A program made the translations under genes and the position numbers. A DNA stretch of 64,000 bases, from the NCBI RefSeq assembly GCF_900156205.1, contig NZ_FTNA01000003.1, forward strand, positions 71,500-135,499. The letters run 5' to 3'. A model generated the notes under the pieces. It saw only the letters and a program-made list of their open reading frames with translations, made no database searches and was not told the origin of the DNA. Numbering within the stretch: the stretch's first letter is position 1; each line of letters begins with the position of its first letter. This document shows positions 31,621-42,151 of the stretch, in pieces. This stretch comes from Leptospira interrogans (lineage in GTDB: Bacteria > Spirochaetota > Leptospiria > Leptospirales > Leptospiraceae).

Positions 31621-31789
31621 TAGAGCTTGTTCCAAAATCTCAAAGTACGGGAACTACTAAACAAGATTAGAACTACTCGAAAGTTCACAAATTCCCAAAT
31701 GCGACTAATTTGTAAAAACTACTGCATTTTATTAAAAATTTCTAAAGAATCAGCACGTAAAAATTCTTTGGAGTTTTTGGACAAGCTCT
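31621..31789. repeat. Family E TIR element, short copy
   Basis: Left end TAGAGCTTGTTCCAAAATCT and right end GGAGTTTTTGGACAAGCTCT are inverted repeats. The inside keeps TTAGAACTACTCGAAAGTTC and TTAAAAATTTCTAAAGAATC but lacks about 100 bp seen at 36145-36413. An 89-codon frame over it (31627-31896) is not a gene. Confidence 0.6.
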
Positions 31790-32057
31790 TAGATTTGTAT
31801 GACTTCCTACATTTTCAGAATATATCTGTAAAACAAAGATTTGTGAGAAACTCTCACATTTTTTGTAAAAAAATTTTGAAAAATTCTCTCAAATAAATTT
31901 AGCATATTCTCATTAATCATTTCTAGTTGCAGATGATGAATTTCACTAATTCTTGTAAAAAATTAAATACTGTAAATTTTCATCTCACTCAAAACTATAT
32001 AATAAAAGTATTTAGTATTTTACGCTGAAACAAGTTGTGTAATAAAAATTTAAGTAT

Positions 32058-32160
32058 TAGAATTGTTGAAAAATTAATTCTCCATCTGTTTCTATTTTAT
32101 GGAAACCGGCAATTGAAGCAGTTTTGTTAATCATCACTATGGAATTTTTCAACAACTCTA
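32058..32160 (+). repeat. Family B TIR element, copy 3
   Basis: Left end TAGAATTGTTGAAAAATTAATTCT, right end GGAATTTTTCAACAACTCTA. The inside reads CCATCTGTTTCTATTTTATGG and CAATTGAAGCAGTTTTGTTAATC, nearly the same as at 36562 and 63071. Confidence 0.8.
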
Positions 32161-32186
32161 TTCAATTTTATAAATCTCAGTACAAT

Positions 32187-32213
32187 AAAAAAGGCGCCCT
32201 TAGCGCCTTTTTT
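32187..32213 (-). terminator. Rho-independent terminator, symmetrical
   Basis: AAAAAAGGCGC-CCTTA-GCGCCTTTTTT. The stem is perfect, with A and T runs on both sides, so it can act in either direction. It lies 37 bases beyond the stop of the leftward gene 32250-32585, which it most likely serves. Confidence 0.85.
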
Positions 32214-32249
32214 ATTTTTAGTCTATGAAAAAGAAAATGAACGAAAATA

Positions 32250-32585
32250 TTAAAGGCTTCCTAAAACGGATTGATATCTTTGAGCTTCTTTTTCTAAAGC
32301 TTGAGCCTGTTTCAAATATTTTTGGGATTGAACGCTGCTTGCGAGAAATTTTCCACCGGTAGATCTTCTTGCAAGTTCACGAAGTTCTTCCGCCCTGGTT
32401 ACTTTTTGTTGAGCAATCGCTTTCAAATAATTTCCAATCGCAGTCTTTTGTTCTTTAGTAACTGCGCTTTCAACAAGCGCCTTTTCCAAAAGTTGATCTT
32501 CAACTTCTTCGGATACGGCAAATAGAGAACCTACAGATAAAAAACCAAAAAGGGAAACGATAAAAATCAGTTTATTTATTTTCAT
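32250..32585 (-). CDS. Small secreted helical protein
   Basis: 111 residues. Signal peptide to about residue 23 (M-K-I-N-K-L-I-F-I, then S-L-F-A-V). The mature part is entirely helical, with heptad-like Leu/Ala spacing (L-L-E-K-A-L-V-E, L-R-E-L-A-R-R, A-Q-A-L-E-K-E-A), probably a coiled coil. No Cys at the cleavage site, so not a lipoprotein. Followed by a strong terminator, so it forms a single-gene transcript. No family recognised. Confidence 0.65.
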   Translation of the reverse strand: MKINKLIFIVSLFGFLSVGSLFAVSEEVEDQLLEKALVESAVTKEQKTAIGNYLKAIAQQKVTRAEELRELARRSTGGKFLASSVQSQKYLKQAQALEKEAQRYQSVLGSL

Positions 32586-33157
32586 GATTGAAACCTCAGA
32601 TGAGCATTTTTAGAAGAGCGAATCTTCAGTACTATTCTGACTCCACCGCTGTAAGAAATAAATCAAAAAAAAATTTATATCTTCTTTTTTGAAAAATTAT
32701 TTCAAATACTTTATAAATTTTGTATATTCTATTTTCATTAAGCATTTTTAATTATAGATGATATGAAAGCATACATTCCGGTTAAAGTAAGCTTATTGCT
32801 TACGATTTTGATTTCAAAATTGATTGTGATAAGCACAACATAAAAAAGTATGCCTAATCAAGATACGTTTGTCCAGCTATAACACAACATTCTTCATTTT
32901 ATAAACAATTTCTCTCAAAACTGTTTCTCAAAATGAGAAAATTGTACTCATTATAATCATTCAAAGTTCATTTTCAAAAAAAATAAGAAAAAAATGTCCA
33001 TTCAGTCAGCATTGCTTAATTTTTAGGCATCCAAATTTCAAAAAATCGGATCTATATACAGCAAAACCTCTCACAAATGAATAAATCGTAGTTAAATTGA
33101 TGTAAATTTTTCTTTCGGATTTGATTTTGGAGAATATTTTTATAAAAGCCCTAATAA

Positions 33158-33404
33158 TTAACGTGAATTCGTAGTAAGAAAATGAATTTTCTTAAAATAT
33201 GAGTTCCTACATTTTGAAAGTTTTACTACAAAATTTAAGTTTGCAGTAGTTCCTAGAGATCACATCGCATTGGCCCGTCTTGAAGTTTAAAACAGATTTT
33301 CCATACTAATGTTTGTGGCAGCTCCCACATTTTAAGAATCGATCTGTAAAGTTCAAATCCCAGTTTTTCAGAAAAATGAATTCATTACGCCAAATTCACG
33401 CTAA
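33158..33404. repeat. Family F TIR element, copy 3
   Basis: Left end TTAACGTGAATTCGTAGTAAG; right end ATTACGCCAAATTCACGCTAA. Contains GTAGTTCC and GCAGCTCCCACA dyad halves. The gap 32586-34534 around it also holds two decayed family B copies (33664-33750 and about 33800-33880), the family E/IS3 junction below, and long AT-rich stretches without genes. Confidence 0.5.
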
Positions 33405-33912
33405 TTATATTTTCCAAGATGTCCTGATTCTGCTCTAAACTATTTAAAAGAATATCTAATACTTTTTGTTCTAATAGTGGATTACGATCAAAACTTAAGA
33501 TATCCAGTTTTATCAGAAAAACTCTACCGCAAAATTTAGAATTAATTCTCTTTGAAACTCAATAAAAAGCGGTAAGTTCTTAAAGATCACATCTCTTTAT
33601 TACACATATCTGCAAAGTTATTGTAAATTTTGATCTCAACAACTACTGCTTGGATATATAAAAAATTCTATAGTGGAAATTAGTAAAATTACTTCAATTA
33701 TCCATTTCAGCTCAACAGAAACATAGAGATTTAATTTTTAAAAAACTCTAATGTTATTTTCATATACAAGTAGTAAAAAATGTTTTAAGGATTTTATTAT
33801 AGCTGTAGAAAAATTAATTTTTTTCGCTTATCATTGAAACAAATGAATAAAACTATTTTGTTACTGATCTATATAAATTGAATATATTAAATTTTTATTA
33901 TAAATTTTGTTT

Positions 33913-34022
33913 AGAGCTTGTTCCAAATCCTAAACGCTGACCCTTAAGAAGGTGTTTTTCGAACGACCTGCAGAGCGCCAATGTATTGAGTTCAGGAAGT
34001 AAGATTGAGTTTCACAAAAGAA
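33913..34022. repeat. Left part of a family E element, truncated
   Basis: AGAGCTTGTTCCAAATCCTAA through TGAGTTTCACAAAAG matches the left ~110 bases of the copy at 36145. It then breaks off and an IS3-type transposase remnant starts at about 34028. The other inverted-repeat end is absent here. Confidence 0.5.
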
Positions 34023-34027
34023 AGAGC

Positions 34028-34234
34028 CGATATTATTTCACTCCGGATAAGGTCACTGAAAATGCCTTCATAAAGAGTTTTAACGGAAAAATGCGAAATG
34101 AATGCCTAAATGAAAACTAGTTCAAAAATATTGAAGAAGCCCAGCGCCTTATCGAAGAATGGAGAATCTTCTACAATTCAGAAAAGCCGCCTAGTTCACT
34201 CGGAGGTCTGACATATTTAAAACATTCTGATTGA
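34028..34234 (+). pseudogene. IS3-family transposase (OrfB) C-terminal remnant
   Basis: Reading from 34028 gives R-Y-Y-F-T-P-D-K-V-T-E-N-A-F-I-K-S-F-N-G-K-M-R. After that come N-E-C-L-N-E-N, an in-frame TAG at the usual Trp position, F-K-N-I-E-E-A-Q and E-E-W-R, and the end P-P-S-S-L-G-G-L-T. This is the end of the DDE integrase domain of IS3-type OrfB, including the catalytic Glu block E-N-A-F-I-K-S-F. The upstream catalytic Asp residues and OrfA are missing, so it is dead. Confidence 0.85.
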
Positions 34235-34534
34235 GTAGATTTTCATACATTACACTGATACTAAAAACGGGACACGTAAAGATACTTCTGAGTAAAACTA
34301 ACTTACTACAACAGTGTATAAAAATAACACGTTAGATTTGTTTCAAAAAGTTAGAATCTAAAATCTCACTCAAAAACATAAACTCCTCAATCTATAAAAG
34401 CTTTTACTTTTTCGCAGAAACTACAGTTAACTACAGTTTATTTTCTGTATTCATTTTCATACGTTTTTGTAAAAACATTAAAAAAATAGAACTGTGCTTT
34501 TGACTCTCGGAACCGTATTCGATAAGAGGAAAAA

Positions 34535-35836
34535 ATGAAAAACAAAGTTCAATACAGTTCAGCACAACAAAAAGTAATCAATGAAAACACAAGATTTGTA
34601 CAAGTAGTCGCCGCCGCAGGTTCTGGTAAAACGAGCACGATGGTTGGGATTATCGAAAGAATTTTAGTTGAAAACTTATTTCCAAAAGAATCCGTTTTGG
34701 TTTTAACCTTTTCGCGCAAAGCCGCAATAGAAATTTCAAATAGGATTCAAAAAGTCACAGATAAAAATTCTATCAGAGTTCAAACATTTCATGCGTATTG
34801 TTTGTATGCTCTCAGCCAATGGCATCCTAAATTTACATTAAAAAAACCTAAAATTCTTTCTCCAGAAGAAAAAAATCAATTCTACCGAGGATTCTTAAAA
34901 AAAGAACGTAATAAAATCGGCGGAATTCCGTATGATTTTTTTTGGGCGGAAAATATTCCTTTTATCCAAGAAAATTTTTCAGAACTCAAAAAAGATTTAG
35001 AATTTGCTTATCAAAAATTTAAATATAACAACGGCTTTTTAGATTTTGAAGACTTAGTAAAAATGTTCTTAGACGGTCTTAAAAACGAAGAGGAGTGGAC
35101 CTCTGAACCCAGAAGCCTCCTCCAAAAAATCATCGTAGATGAATTTCAAGATACGGATTTAGAACAACTTGAATTTCTAAAGTTGTTATCTCAAAGAGCG
35201 TCTATCGTTGTCGTAGGAGACGACAGCCAAGCGATTTATAGTTTTCGAGGAACTTCTCCCGAAGCTTTTTTAAACTTTCAACATCTTTTCCAACCCTGTA
35301 AGGTTCACTTTTTAAACACAAATTACCGATCTCTTCCGGAAATTATACACACATCCTCGATTCCAATCCAAAAAAATCATCATAAAATCAACAAAGAAGT
35401 TTTCCCTTTTCGTCACGAAAAAGGTTTTGTGGGAAAGATCTTCATCGAAGAAGCAGCTGACCTAATTCCATTTCTTAACCGAGCGATCCTTACTTCAAAA
35501 GACGATTTTAAAATTTTATGTAGATCTAATTTTAGGATTTCTGAATATATTAGAGAAGGTATTCCAAAACGTTATCTAATGACGATCCATGCAAGCAAAG
35601 GTTTAGAATTCCATACTGTATTTGTAGACGTTGCAGATGGTTGGAACGCAAGACTCGATTCTACTTTAAAGACTATTGAAGAAGAAAGAAGAATTCTATA
35701 TGTTGGCTTATCAAGAGCCAAAGATCGTTTATTGATCTTAGGAACCAGTAAAAATTCCAGAAGAGAAACGATAGAAAATATATTTTTCCATTATTTCAAA
35801 AAACTCAAAAATATAGTTCCGGAAGATTTAATCTAA
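34535..35836 (+). CDS. Short UvrD-like superfamily 1 helicase
   Basis: 433 residues. Motifs in order: A-A-A-G-S-G-K-T-S (Walker A), [22 protein letters not shown] (motif II), [12 protein letters not shown] (III), N-Y-R-S (IV), T-I-H-A-S-K-G-L-E (V), and [15 protein letters not shown] (VI). UvrD, Rep and PcrA have about 650-720 residues; here only about 100 separate motifs IV and V, so the 2B domain is missing or very small. All ATPase motifs are intact. Probably a DNA repair or mobile-element helicase. It lies between two WYL genes in repeat-rich DNA. Shine-Dalgarno GAGG precedes the ATG. Confidence 0.88.
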   Translation: MKNKVQYSSAQQKVINENTRFVQVVAAAGSGKTSTMVGIIERILVENLFPKESVLVLTFSRKAAIEISNRIQKVTDKNSIRVQTFHAYCLYALSQWHPKFTLKKPKILSPEEKNQFYRGFLKKERNKIGGIPYDFFWAENIPFIQENFSELKKDLEFAYQKFKYNNGFLDFEDLVKMFLDGLKNEEEWTSEPRSLLQKIIVDEFQDTDLEQLEFLKLLSQRASIVVVGDDSQAIYSFRGTSPEAFLNFQHLFQPCKVHFLNTNYRSLPEIIHTSSIPIQKNHHKINKEVFPFRHEKGFVGKIFIEEAADLIPFLNRAILTSKDDFKILCRSNFRISEYIREGIPKRYLMTIHASKGLEFHTVFVDVADGWNARLDSTLKTIEEERRILYVGLSRAKDRLLILGTSKNSRRETIENIFFHYFKKLKNIVPEDLI

Positions 35837-36144
35837 GATTTTTTTTACCCATGCTCATACAAAAACAAAAGCCGATCGCATGTTCTTTTACCGTAGCCAC
35901 TTTAGATTTAAAAATAATTTTCTGAATTCTATTTTTTGCCCGATCATTCTTTAAATAGAAATATTCTAACCTTTGCAAATGCCAATTTATTTAGGAAAAG
36001 TTGTAAATCGATTATTAATTAATTCTAAAATGCTTAACTCTTGCAATTTCTTTAGGAAAGTCTTAATCAATCGTTTTCTAAATTGAACTTGATCGCAATC
36101 ATTGAATTTTAAAGCATCCAGATTCAATTGAAATCAATTTCCTT

Positions 36145-36413
36145 TAGAGCTGTCCAAAATCCTGTCGAGCGACCGACGCTGAGTTGCCACCGACCTTAGG
36201 GAGGTTTGCTAAGTTACTTCGAACGACACTTAGAAAGTGAGATTGAGTTTCACAAAAATGTGGAAACTACTACGAAAATTTAACGACATTAGAACTGCTC
36301 GAAAGTTCGCAAATCGCCAAATGTGACAAAATCTGTAGGAGCTACTGCATTTGATTATAAATTTCTAAAAAATGATTGTGTAAAAAAATTTTTGGGGTTT
36401 TGGGACAAACTCT
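36145..36413. repeat. Family E TIR element, long copy
   Basis: Left end AGAGCTGTCCAAAATCC; right end GGGGTTTTGGGACAAACTCT. It has the full inside with GAGATTGAGTTTCACAAAAATG, a GTGGAAACTACTAC dyad and TTAGAACTGCTCGAAAGTTCG. The gap 35837-37378 also has one family B copy, a 9-bp hairpin AAACACTTT/AAAGTGTTT at 37080-37102 and no gene. Confidence 0.65.
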
Positions 36414-36561
36414 GATCGTGTTGGTATTAGAATTTTCAAATCCAGGTTCGTTTAAAAACAAAGTAAAACAAAAACAGAACTCTTTTTGTTATCAGTTGAC
36501 TATAAAATGAATTTCTAATTTAATTAAGGTCTTTAAATTGTTGTTTCTTTATTAAACTAAA

Positions 36562-36664
36562 TAGAATTGTTGAAAAATTAATTCTCCATTTGTTTCTATT
36601 TTATGGAAATGGGTAATTGAAGCAGTTTTGTTAATCGGAGCTAGGGAATTTTTCAACAACTCTA
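36562..36664 (+). repeat. Family B TIR element, copy 4
   Basis: TAGAATTGTTGAAAAATTAATTCT at the left and GGAATTTTTCAACAACTCTA at the right. About 95% like the copies at 32058 and 63071 by eye. Confidence 0.8.
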
Positions 36665-37378
36665 ATAATAATTCCCATATTTTAAAGTTTCAAATAACGT
36701 GAGTTCATATAAGAAAGTATTTGAATAAAAAAGTAGGACACGCTTTCAATTCTTATAAATCAAGTATATTCTAATTCTCTAAAATATTCTTTGGAAGGGA
36801 AAAATCCCCCTGAATGTCGATCCTTAGAGAAGTATTCGCTGAGTTTTTTTGGCTTCAAAAGATCGGATTTATATAAGGAGCATTTTGTTGAGTTTGAACG
36901 CAACCTACAGAGCGACCATATTACTGATCTCTAGAAAATTGAGTACCGTTAATTCTATCACAAAGCGCTGATTCTATGTAAAATCGAAGGTCCTTATTAT
37001 ATAGTTATGAGTAAGTTCAAGGACAAAGAAAGATTTTGTTAAAAACTCAAGGAGCACATTGAACTTAAAAAACTAAATGAAACACTTTTTACGAAAGTGT
37101 TTCAGGCCACAAACCATTTTAGCGATTGAGATTTACAAATAATTCACCAAGATTTTCTTACACCAAATCTGTGTTATATGGTCATTTTTGAAAAAGAGAT
37201 AAAGAAGAGAATAACGTAAATTAAATGCCATCCAGAGTGAAATGTAAAAACAATCCTCGTCCAATCAAATTTGAAATCGAGTGATAACCATGGAAGTGAA
37301 AACGCTATTTCCTACTGGTATTGGATTTTAAAAACGGATTAAAATTCTTCCGATTGTTTATATTAGATTCGATCAACT

Positions 37379-38425
37379 TTAACTTTCTATAAAGGATCGA
37401 TAATAGATTGCCATTTGTTCAACATTCTTTCGAAAATTGATGGCGACAGATTCAGGTAAAATTTTTTGAATCGAATCCCTTGCTTCGATTAATAACGGGA
37501 AGAGTCCTTCTTGATTTGTAACTTTAAATCGAAATGAATCTCTAGAAAATTCTTCATAAGGAATTTCTGATATTGAATTTCGCACTTTATACGAAAATTC
37601 CGGATCACAAATCAGTTCGACTTCAATTGGTTCGTGAACTTGAAAAAGTATTGGGTGTAAAACCCAATCCTGAGAATTTTCCCTTTTCTGTCCTTGCGGT
37701 TGATAGAGTGGATTTTCAGCTATCGTTTCTACTTTCGTGATTTTAGGAATAATAAATCTTCTTCTTTCCTTTTTCTTTCTATCGTATGCTAAAAGATAAT
37801 AGTCTTCCGAATTTTTTCGAATCAATCGTATCGGATCTGCCTCTACCTTATAGGTTTCTTCCGGAAAAGTTTTATAATATAAAAATTGAATGGGAGATTT
37901 TATTTTCAAAGCTTCTAAAAGTTTTTTTAAAAGTTCTTCCGAAGCACTTGCTTCAACCTGACTTAAATTCTTTTGAGTTTTCAAATCTGTTTCTAATTCT
38001 GGATAAATATCTAGTTTCCCTTCAAATAATTTCTGAGACAACGAATACAATTCTAAAGAAGGTGTCTCTTGATAGGATCTAAGAATTGTTTCCGCAAGTA
38101 CGCTGAATTCTTCTTTATCTAATTTTAGTTCCCGATTGGATACGTTTCGGTCAAGAATGTATCCCTCTTGTGTAGAACGAACCAAAAAGCCAAGCTCTCC
38201 TAATTCTTCTATGTCTCTGGAAAGTTTTTTCCGATCTGAATCCGGATTTTCTAGATTTTGATAATGATCGGGAAGTAAAGAACGAATTTTAGTAAAACTC
38301 ATAGGAGAATGACGGGTAAGCAAATTGAACAACAATGCGGAAAGTCTGGATTCCGTTTTTCCCGCTTCTTTTATGGGTATTGGGAAATCTTCCTCATCCT
38401 CGTTCCAGTTTTGAATTTCTGACAT
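37379..38425 (-). CDS. WYL-domain regulator (PafB-like)
   Basis: 348 residues. Residues about 25-95 form a winged helix ([21 protein letters not shown]). Residues about 175-245 are the WYL domain ([28 protein letters not shown]). A C-terminal WCX domain follows. The H-T-H plus WYL layout is PafB-like; PafB/PafC control the LexA-independent damage response in actinobacteria. It reads the same way as the WYL gene at 26798. Likely ligand-responsive regulator; targets unknown. Confidence 0.82.
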   Translation of the reverse strand: MSEIQNWNEDEEDFPIPIKEAGKTESRLSALLFNLLTRHSPMSFTKIRSLLPDHYQNLENPDSDRKKLSRDIEELGELGFLVRSTQEGYILDRNVSNRELKLDKEEFSVLAETILRSYQETPSLELYSLSQKLFEGKLDIYPELETDLKTQKNLSQVEASASEELLKKLLEALKIKSPIQFLYYKTFPEETYKVEADPIRLIRKNSEDYYLLAYDRKKKERRRFIIPKITKVETIAENPLYQPQGQKRENSQDWVLHPILFQVHEPIEVELICDPEFSYKVRNSISEIPYEEFSRDSFRFKVTNQEGLFPLLIEARDSIQKILPESVAINFRKNVEQMAIYYRSFIES

Positions 38426-38536
38426 ACCGAAAACTTTCAGAGACTCTACATTCTAATCAACTCGAAAACCACTTGAATCCATTCGCTTGGCTTACAAAAT
38501 TTACTCCATTACAGATTTTATTCAAAAGGGATAAAA

Positions 38537-38752
<216 letters not shown>

Positions 38753-38757
38753 AACCC

Positions 38758-38784
38758 AAACCGGAAGAAATTCCGGTTTTTCTT
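38758..38784 (+). terminator. Rho-independent terminator
   Basis: AAACCGGAA-GAAA-TTCCGGTTT followed by TTTCTTTT. Perfect 9-bp stem directly after the 71-residue gene. Confidence 0.9.
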
Positions 38785-38855
38785 TTAAGGAACTTAATTT
38801 TAACGTGAATTTTGTATGACTTGAAAGGAATCGATGCGAGAAATACTCAGCAAAA

Positions 38856-39198
38856 CGATAACCACCCCCCACAAGTATTTGATCATCTGTCGGAATTACA
38901 ACAAATCCTCTGTAAAACTTAGTTCCCTACAACGCGATTCGTAGAGAGCGTTGTGCTGAGTTTTCCAACGCGATTCGTAGAGAGCGTTGTGCTGAGTTTT
39001 CCCTATTTTTGGATGGGTGAAGGTGGTAAGGTTTTCTCTATCAGAAAAACATACTTTTTGCAAGTAAAAAGACTCATTCTTGTCGGAACACTTGAAAAAT
39101 GTGCCTTTTTGAGCCCAGAACGGCGATCCATAGAAAGCCCGTTCTGTTAAGTTCATTCTGATTCTAAAATCCTATTAACTTGTGGGGTTGGTGATGGG
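38856..39198. repeat. Family D TIR element, copy 2, with internal duplication
   Basis: Reverse orientation: starts near CCCCCCACAAGTATTTGATC and ends TTAACTTGTGGGGTTGGTGATG. A 36-bp unit beginning CAACGCGATTCGTAGAGAGC is repeated exactly at 38930-38965 and 38966-39001. Frames over it (38896-39156 minus, 38953-39150 plus) are not genes. Confidence 0.65.
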
Positions 39199-39229
39199 TC
39201 GCATTTTAAGACGTTCGACGGATCGCATT

Positions 39230-39338
39230 CTATAATAAATTAAAACTAAAGGTGATGATGTTGTATAATGTTTTCTGTATGCAATTGATTGACCAGAGTT
39301 GAGAACCCGGTGATGATCTTGGCGGCCAGATTCGCTCG
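39230..39338 (+). repeat. Family A element, decayed copy
   Basis: TGCAATTGATTGACCAGAGTTGAG then AACCCGGTG, GGCGGCCAGATTCGCTCGGAT align with the central and 3' blocks of family A. The stems are partly broken. Downstream (39340-39480) are pieces of family F interior with a GTGGTAGTTCCCAC dyad near 39393. No gene in 39199-39799. Confidence 0.4.
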
Positions 39339-39676
39339 GATTGAGTTAGTTCCTACAATTTTAGAATTTGTTTGTAAAATCGTAATTTGTGGTAGTTCCC
39401 ACATTTTAGAAATCGATCTGTAAAACTCAGATCCTACTTTTTTCAGAATTATGGTCGAACTCATATTAGCTTAGTCTCTACTTAGAAATGATAAATCGAT
39501 AGTTTTGAAACTAACTTTAGGTTCTTTATAAATTCAAAATTACAGTTCCTTAATGAATCGACTATTCAATCAGATACGTTTTAAAATTGATTTTTATCTT
39601 AAGTAGAAAATTAATTTTTTTTATAATTTCGGAAAAAAAATTTATTTCTTTCCAACGTTCCGTCCGATATTTAGTA

Positions 39677-39717
<41 letters not shown>

Positions 39718-39799
39718 TATTTCAGAAAAGAAGTCCCTTTTGAAGTTTATACCAAGTGGTATTCTTTCCGGATCTGAATTCTGAAGAGGAGGAAAGAAC

Positions 39800-40318
39800 A
39801 TGGAAGTTCCACTCACAAATCTGATCCATTCCGCGGAAAAACTCATTCGCGACAAACGCTCTTCCGCTAGAAACGTTTCTACCCGTGTAGAGCAAGAAAG
39901 TTTGGACAAGACCGAATTTTCTTCGGGACTCACGTCTCGTTATTTGAAGATTCAGGAAACACTTTCTAGTCTTCAGGGAGAATTTACCCGTGAACAAATG
40001 AAACTAGGCATTTTAAACGAAGGAAACACGCCTAACAGCGAACTGATCAATATTTTGTTCGGTGAAACTCCTTTGTTTAGAGAACTTGCAGAAAACCCTG
40101 AAATCGATCAGAGCACTTTAAAAGAAAAGATTCAAGAAAAGAAAAATAAACTTACGGATACAATTCGTAACTTAGAAGTAGAATCCGAAAATATTTTTTC
40201 CGTAGGAATGTTGAAAGACCAAAATCATTTTTCTAAGTCCTTAGAAACGATCAGTGGTAAAAGCGTTCAGATGAAACAACTTTCCGAAAAAACGATCGAG
40301 AGATTAATCAAAGAATAA
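39800..40318 (+). CDS. Hypothetical helical protein, 172 aa
   Basis: Starts ATG 39800 behind GAGGAGGAAAG. Soluble, no signal peptide; mainly helices with charged coiled-coil stretches (Q-E-K-K-N-K-L-T-D-T-I-R-N-L-E-V-E-S-E-N). The middle S-E-L-I-N-I-L-F-G-E-T-P-L-F-R-E-L is less charged. I recognise no family; it reads like a Leptospira-specific cytoplasmic protein. A likely terminator follows at once, so it is transcribed alone. Confidence 0.7.
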   Translation: MEVPLTNLIHSAEKLIRDKRSSARNVSTRVEQESLDKTEFSSGLTSRYLKIQETLSSLQGEFTREQMKLGILNEGNTPNSELINILFGETPLFRELAENPEIDQSTLKEKIQEKKNKLTDTIRNLEVESENIFSVGMLKDQNHFSKSLETISGKSVQMKQLSEKTIERLIKE

Positions 40319-40350
40319 AAAAACGGGTTAATTTAATTTTCCTGTTTTTT
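40317..40350 (+). terminator. Probable terminator
   Basis: AAAAACGGG and CCTGTTTTTT can pair across a 13-base AT loop, followed by ATTTTT. The stem is partly A-T and has one G-T pair, so moderate strength. Confidence 0.5.
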
Positions 40351-40400
40351 ATTTTTGAACCTCTTAATTCTTTCCAAAACCTCAAAATTTTAACTCATTC

Positions 40401-40715
40401 CAAAACTTTAGGATTGTAGGGACTACTATTCATTTAACTACGACAAGACGGTTTTAAGATTTATAAATTTTTCTTAAGAGACTTAATCTGTGGGAACTAA
40501 CATAAATTTTACGATTCACGGCTGAATACTTCATCCCAAAACTTTAGGATTGTAGGAACTACTATTCATTTAACTACGACAAGACGGTTTAAACATCTAT
40601 AAATTTTTCTTAAGAGACTTAATCTGTGGGAACTAACACAAATTTTAAGATTCACGGCTGAATACTTCATCCCAAAACCTCAAAATTGTAGGAACTACTA
40701 CAAATTCACGTTAAG
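40401..40715. repeat. 136-bp direct tandem repeat, 2.3 copies
   Basis: CAAAACTTTAGGATTGTAGG starts at 40401 and again at 40537; a third partial unit starts at 40673 (CAAAACCTCAAAATTGTAGG). Each unit holds two dyads (GTAGGAACTACTA and GTGGGAACTAACA). The unit differs at only a few positions between copies 1 and 2, so the duplication is recent. The unit is not in frame with any gene. Confidence 0.8.
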
Positions 40716-40729
40716 TTTACTCGAAAGCA

Positions 40730-42151
40730 TTAGAAATGTTTAATTACTACTTTGATTGATTCCGAACTTTTAGCGGTTTTAAACGCCTGATTCAAATCTT
40801 CAGGTGAATAAAAATGGGTTACCATATTCTTTTCAAGCGCTTCTGAAATTTTTTTGTTTTCCTGTAATAGCTTGATTGCAAGTTGAAAATCTCCGCATCG
40901 GGACGAACGAATTGACTTTCCAGAATTCAAAAATTCTAATATATAATTTTTTTCCGATTTTCCCTGGAAAAGGATAGCTCCTCTCGGACGTATCAAAGAA
41001 TTTTCATGACTTCGACTTGGACGAATCAAACGATCTATCTCCTCTACAGTACCTGCAATTCCCAAATCGAAACGAGGAATTCGTCCTCGAAAATCTTCAG
41101 TCGATAGTATTTTTTCGGCGTCCTCAATTTTACCGTAATATACTTTGAAATGTGAAGGTAAAGTCACCTTTCCAACATTAGGTGCTACATATACAGTCCG
41201 ATTGGAACGATTTTCTTTTTCCCAACAAAAGTTTAAATTTTCATCAGCGAATTTTAAAAGACTAAGTTCGTCCACCACCAACTCCGTTAACTTTTTAATC
41301 CCAAAAACTTCTTGCCCGTTCGTGGTTTTTAGATGTAATTCTCTACTTGTAAGCCGAATCGCACTTTCAAAGCCACTTGTAGTTCCGGTTGTATCGTAAA
41401 CAATTGTATAACGTTTATCAAGAGTTTCTATTTTTTCTTTTCCCAAATCGATCATTTGATCCGCTCCTAACTTGAAAGAAAGTTTTAAGAGATGATCCCG
41501 TCTAGAAAGTGCTGAAATTTTAAATCGAGTTCCCGAAGAATTTCGAAAAGCGGCTAACGCGGCTACTACGAGACTTCCTAATCTTCTCGGCCCTAAAACC
41601 GCAACCTCATCCCCATCTTTAGGTGGAGAAGATAGTACCGCTTGTAAAGAAGCCGCAAATGGTTCTATTAAAACCGCAACCTTATCAGAAAGTGTATGAT
41701 AAGAAATCGCTGCATTTTGTGGTGCTAAAATATAAGGTCCAAATCCTCCAGGAAGTCTATCGATTCCGAGTACTTTTCTTGTAGGACTATGAGATGCAAT
41801 TCCTTCCTCACAAAATTTGTCGAAAGGTTTTTCTCCTCTCGCTTCGAATGTATCATTGATCTCTACTACGTATTTTTGTTTAAGTCCATGGATTGACTCC
41901 ATATCTTCTGCAATTACTTCATGTCCAATCACTTGAGGAAGTGGGAAAGGAAGAAAACTTCTGGAAAGATCTGTAGAACAAACTCCGCAAAGTTTGGTCC
42001 TTAATAGTTTATATCCTGGGCCGAGGCACAAATACTCTTTTCCGTTTCTATATATTTCCCAGCCTTTTTCCAGACTTCCTTTGAATAGATAATTCGCTTT
42101 TTCAAAAGTTTCATCCGAACGATAATCCATCGCCGAAAATTCGATCTTCAT
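40730..42151 (-). CDS. Zinc-type alcohol/sugar dehydrogenase (MDR family)
   Basis: About 473 residues from ATG 42151 (M-K-I-E-F-S-A-M-D-Y), which has AAGGGGAAG upstream; the frame is open 12 codons further. The catalytic zinc Cys is in G-V-C-S-T-D-L, and the second ligand in G-H-E-V. A Rossmann-like stretch is E-V-A-V-L-G-P-R-R-L-G-S-L-V. The four-Cys structural-zinc lobe of typical MDR enzymes is not visible, and G-P-R-R-L-G departs from the usual G-x-G-x-x-G. A ~100-residue C-terminal addition makes it longer than the usual ~350. Substrate unknown. Confidence 0.7.
   Translation of the reverse strand: MKIEFSAMDYRSDETFEKANYLFKGSLEKGWEIYRNGKEYLCLGPGYKLLRTKLCGVCSTDLSRSFLPFPLPQVIGHEVIAEDMESIHGLKQKYVVEINDTFEARGEKPFDKFCEEGIASHSPTRKVLGIDRLPGGFGPYILAPQNAAISYHTLSDKVAVLIEPFAASLQAVLSSPPKDGDEVAVLGPRRLGSLVVAALAAFRNSSGTRFKISALSRRDHLLKLSFKLGADQMIDLGKEKIETLDKRYTIVYDTTGTTSGFESAIRLTSRELHLKTTNGQEVFGIKKLTELVVDELSLLKFADENLNFCWEKENRSNRTVYVAPNVGKVTLPSHFKVYYGKIEDAEKILSTEDFRGRIPRFDLGIAGTVEEIDRLIRPSRSHENSLIRPRGAILFQGKSEKNYILEFLNSGKSIRSSRCGDFQLAIKLLQENKKISEALEKNMVTHFYSPEDLNQAFKTAKSSESIKVVIKHF

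Noticed and set aside
31627..31896. 89-residue ORF
   Set aside because: Covers the short family E element; not kept in other copies.
37080..37102. Hairpin AAACACTTT/AAAGTGTTT as terminator of the WYL gene
   Set aside because: No T run follows in either direction, and it is about 280 bases beyond the gene.
38896..39156. 86-residue ORF with internal repeats
   Set aside because: Entirely within family D; the protein repeat is the 36-bp DNA duplication.
40401..40715. Possible CRISPR array
   Set aside because: Units are 136 bp direct repeats without short repeat/unique spacer alternation; no cas genes in the window.
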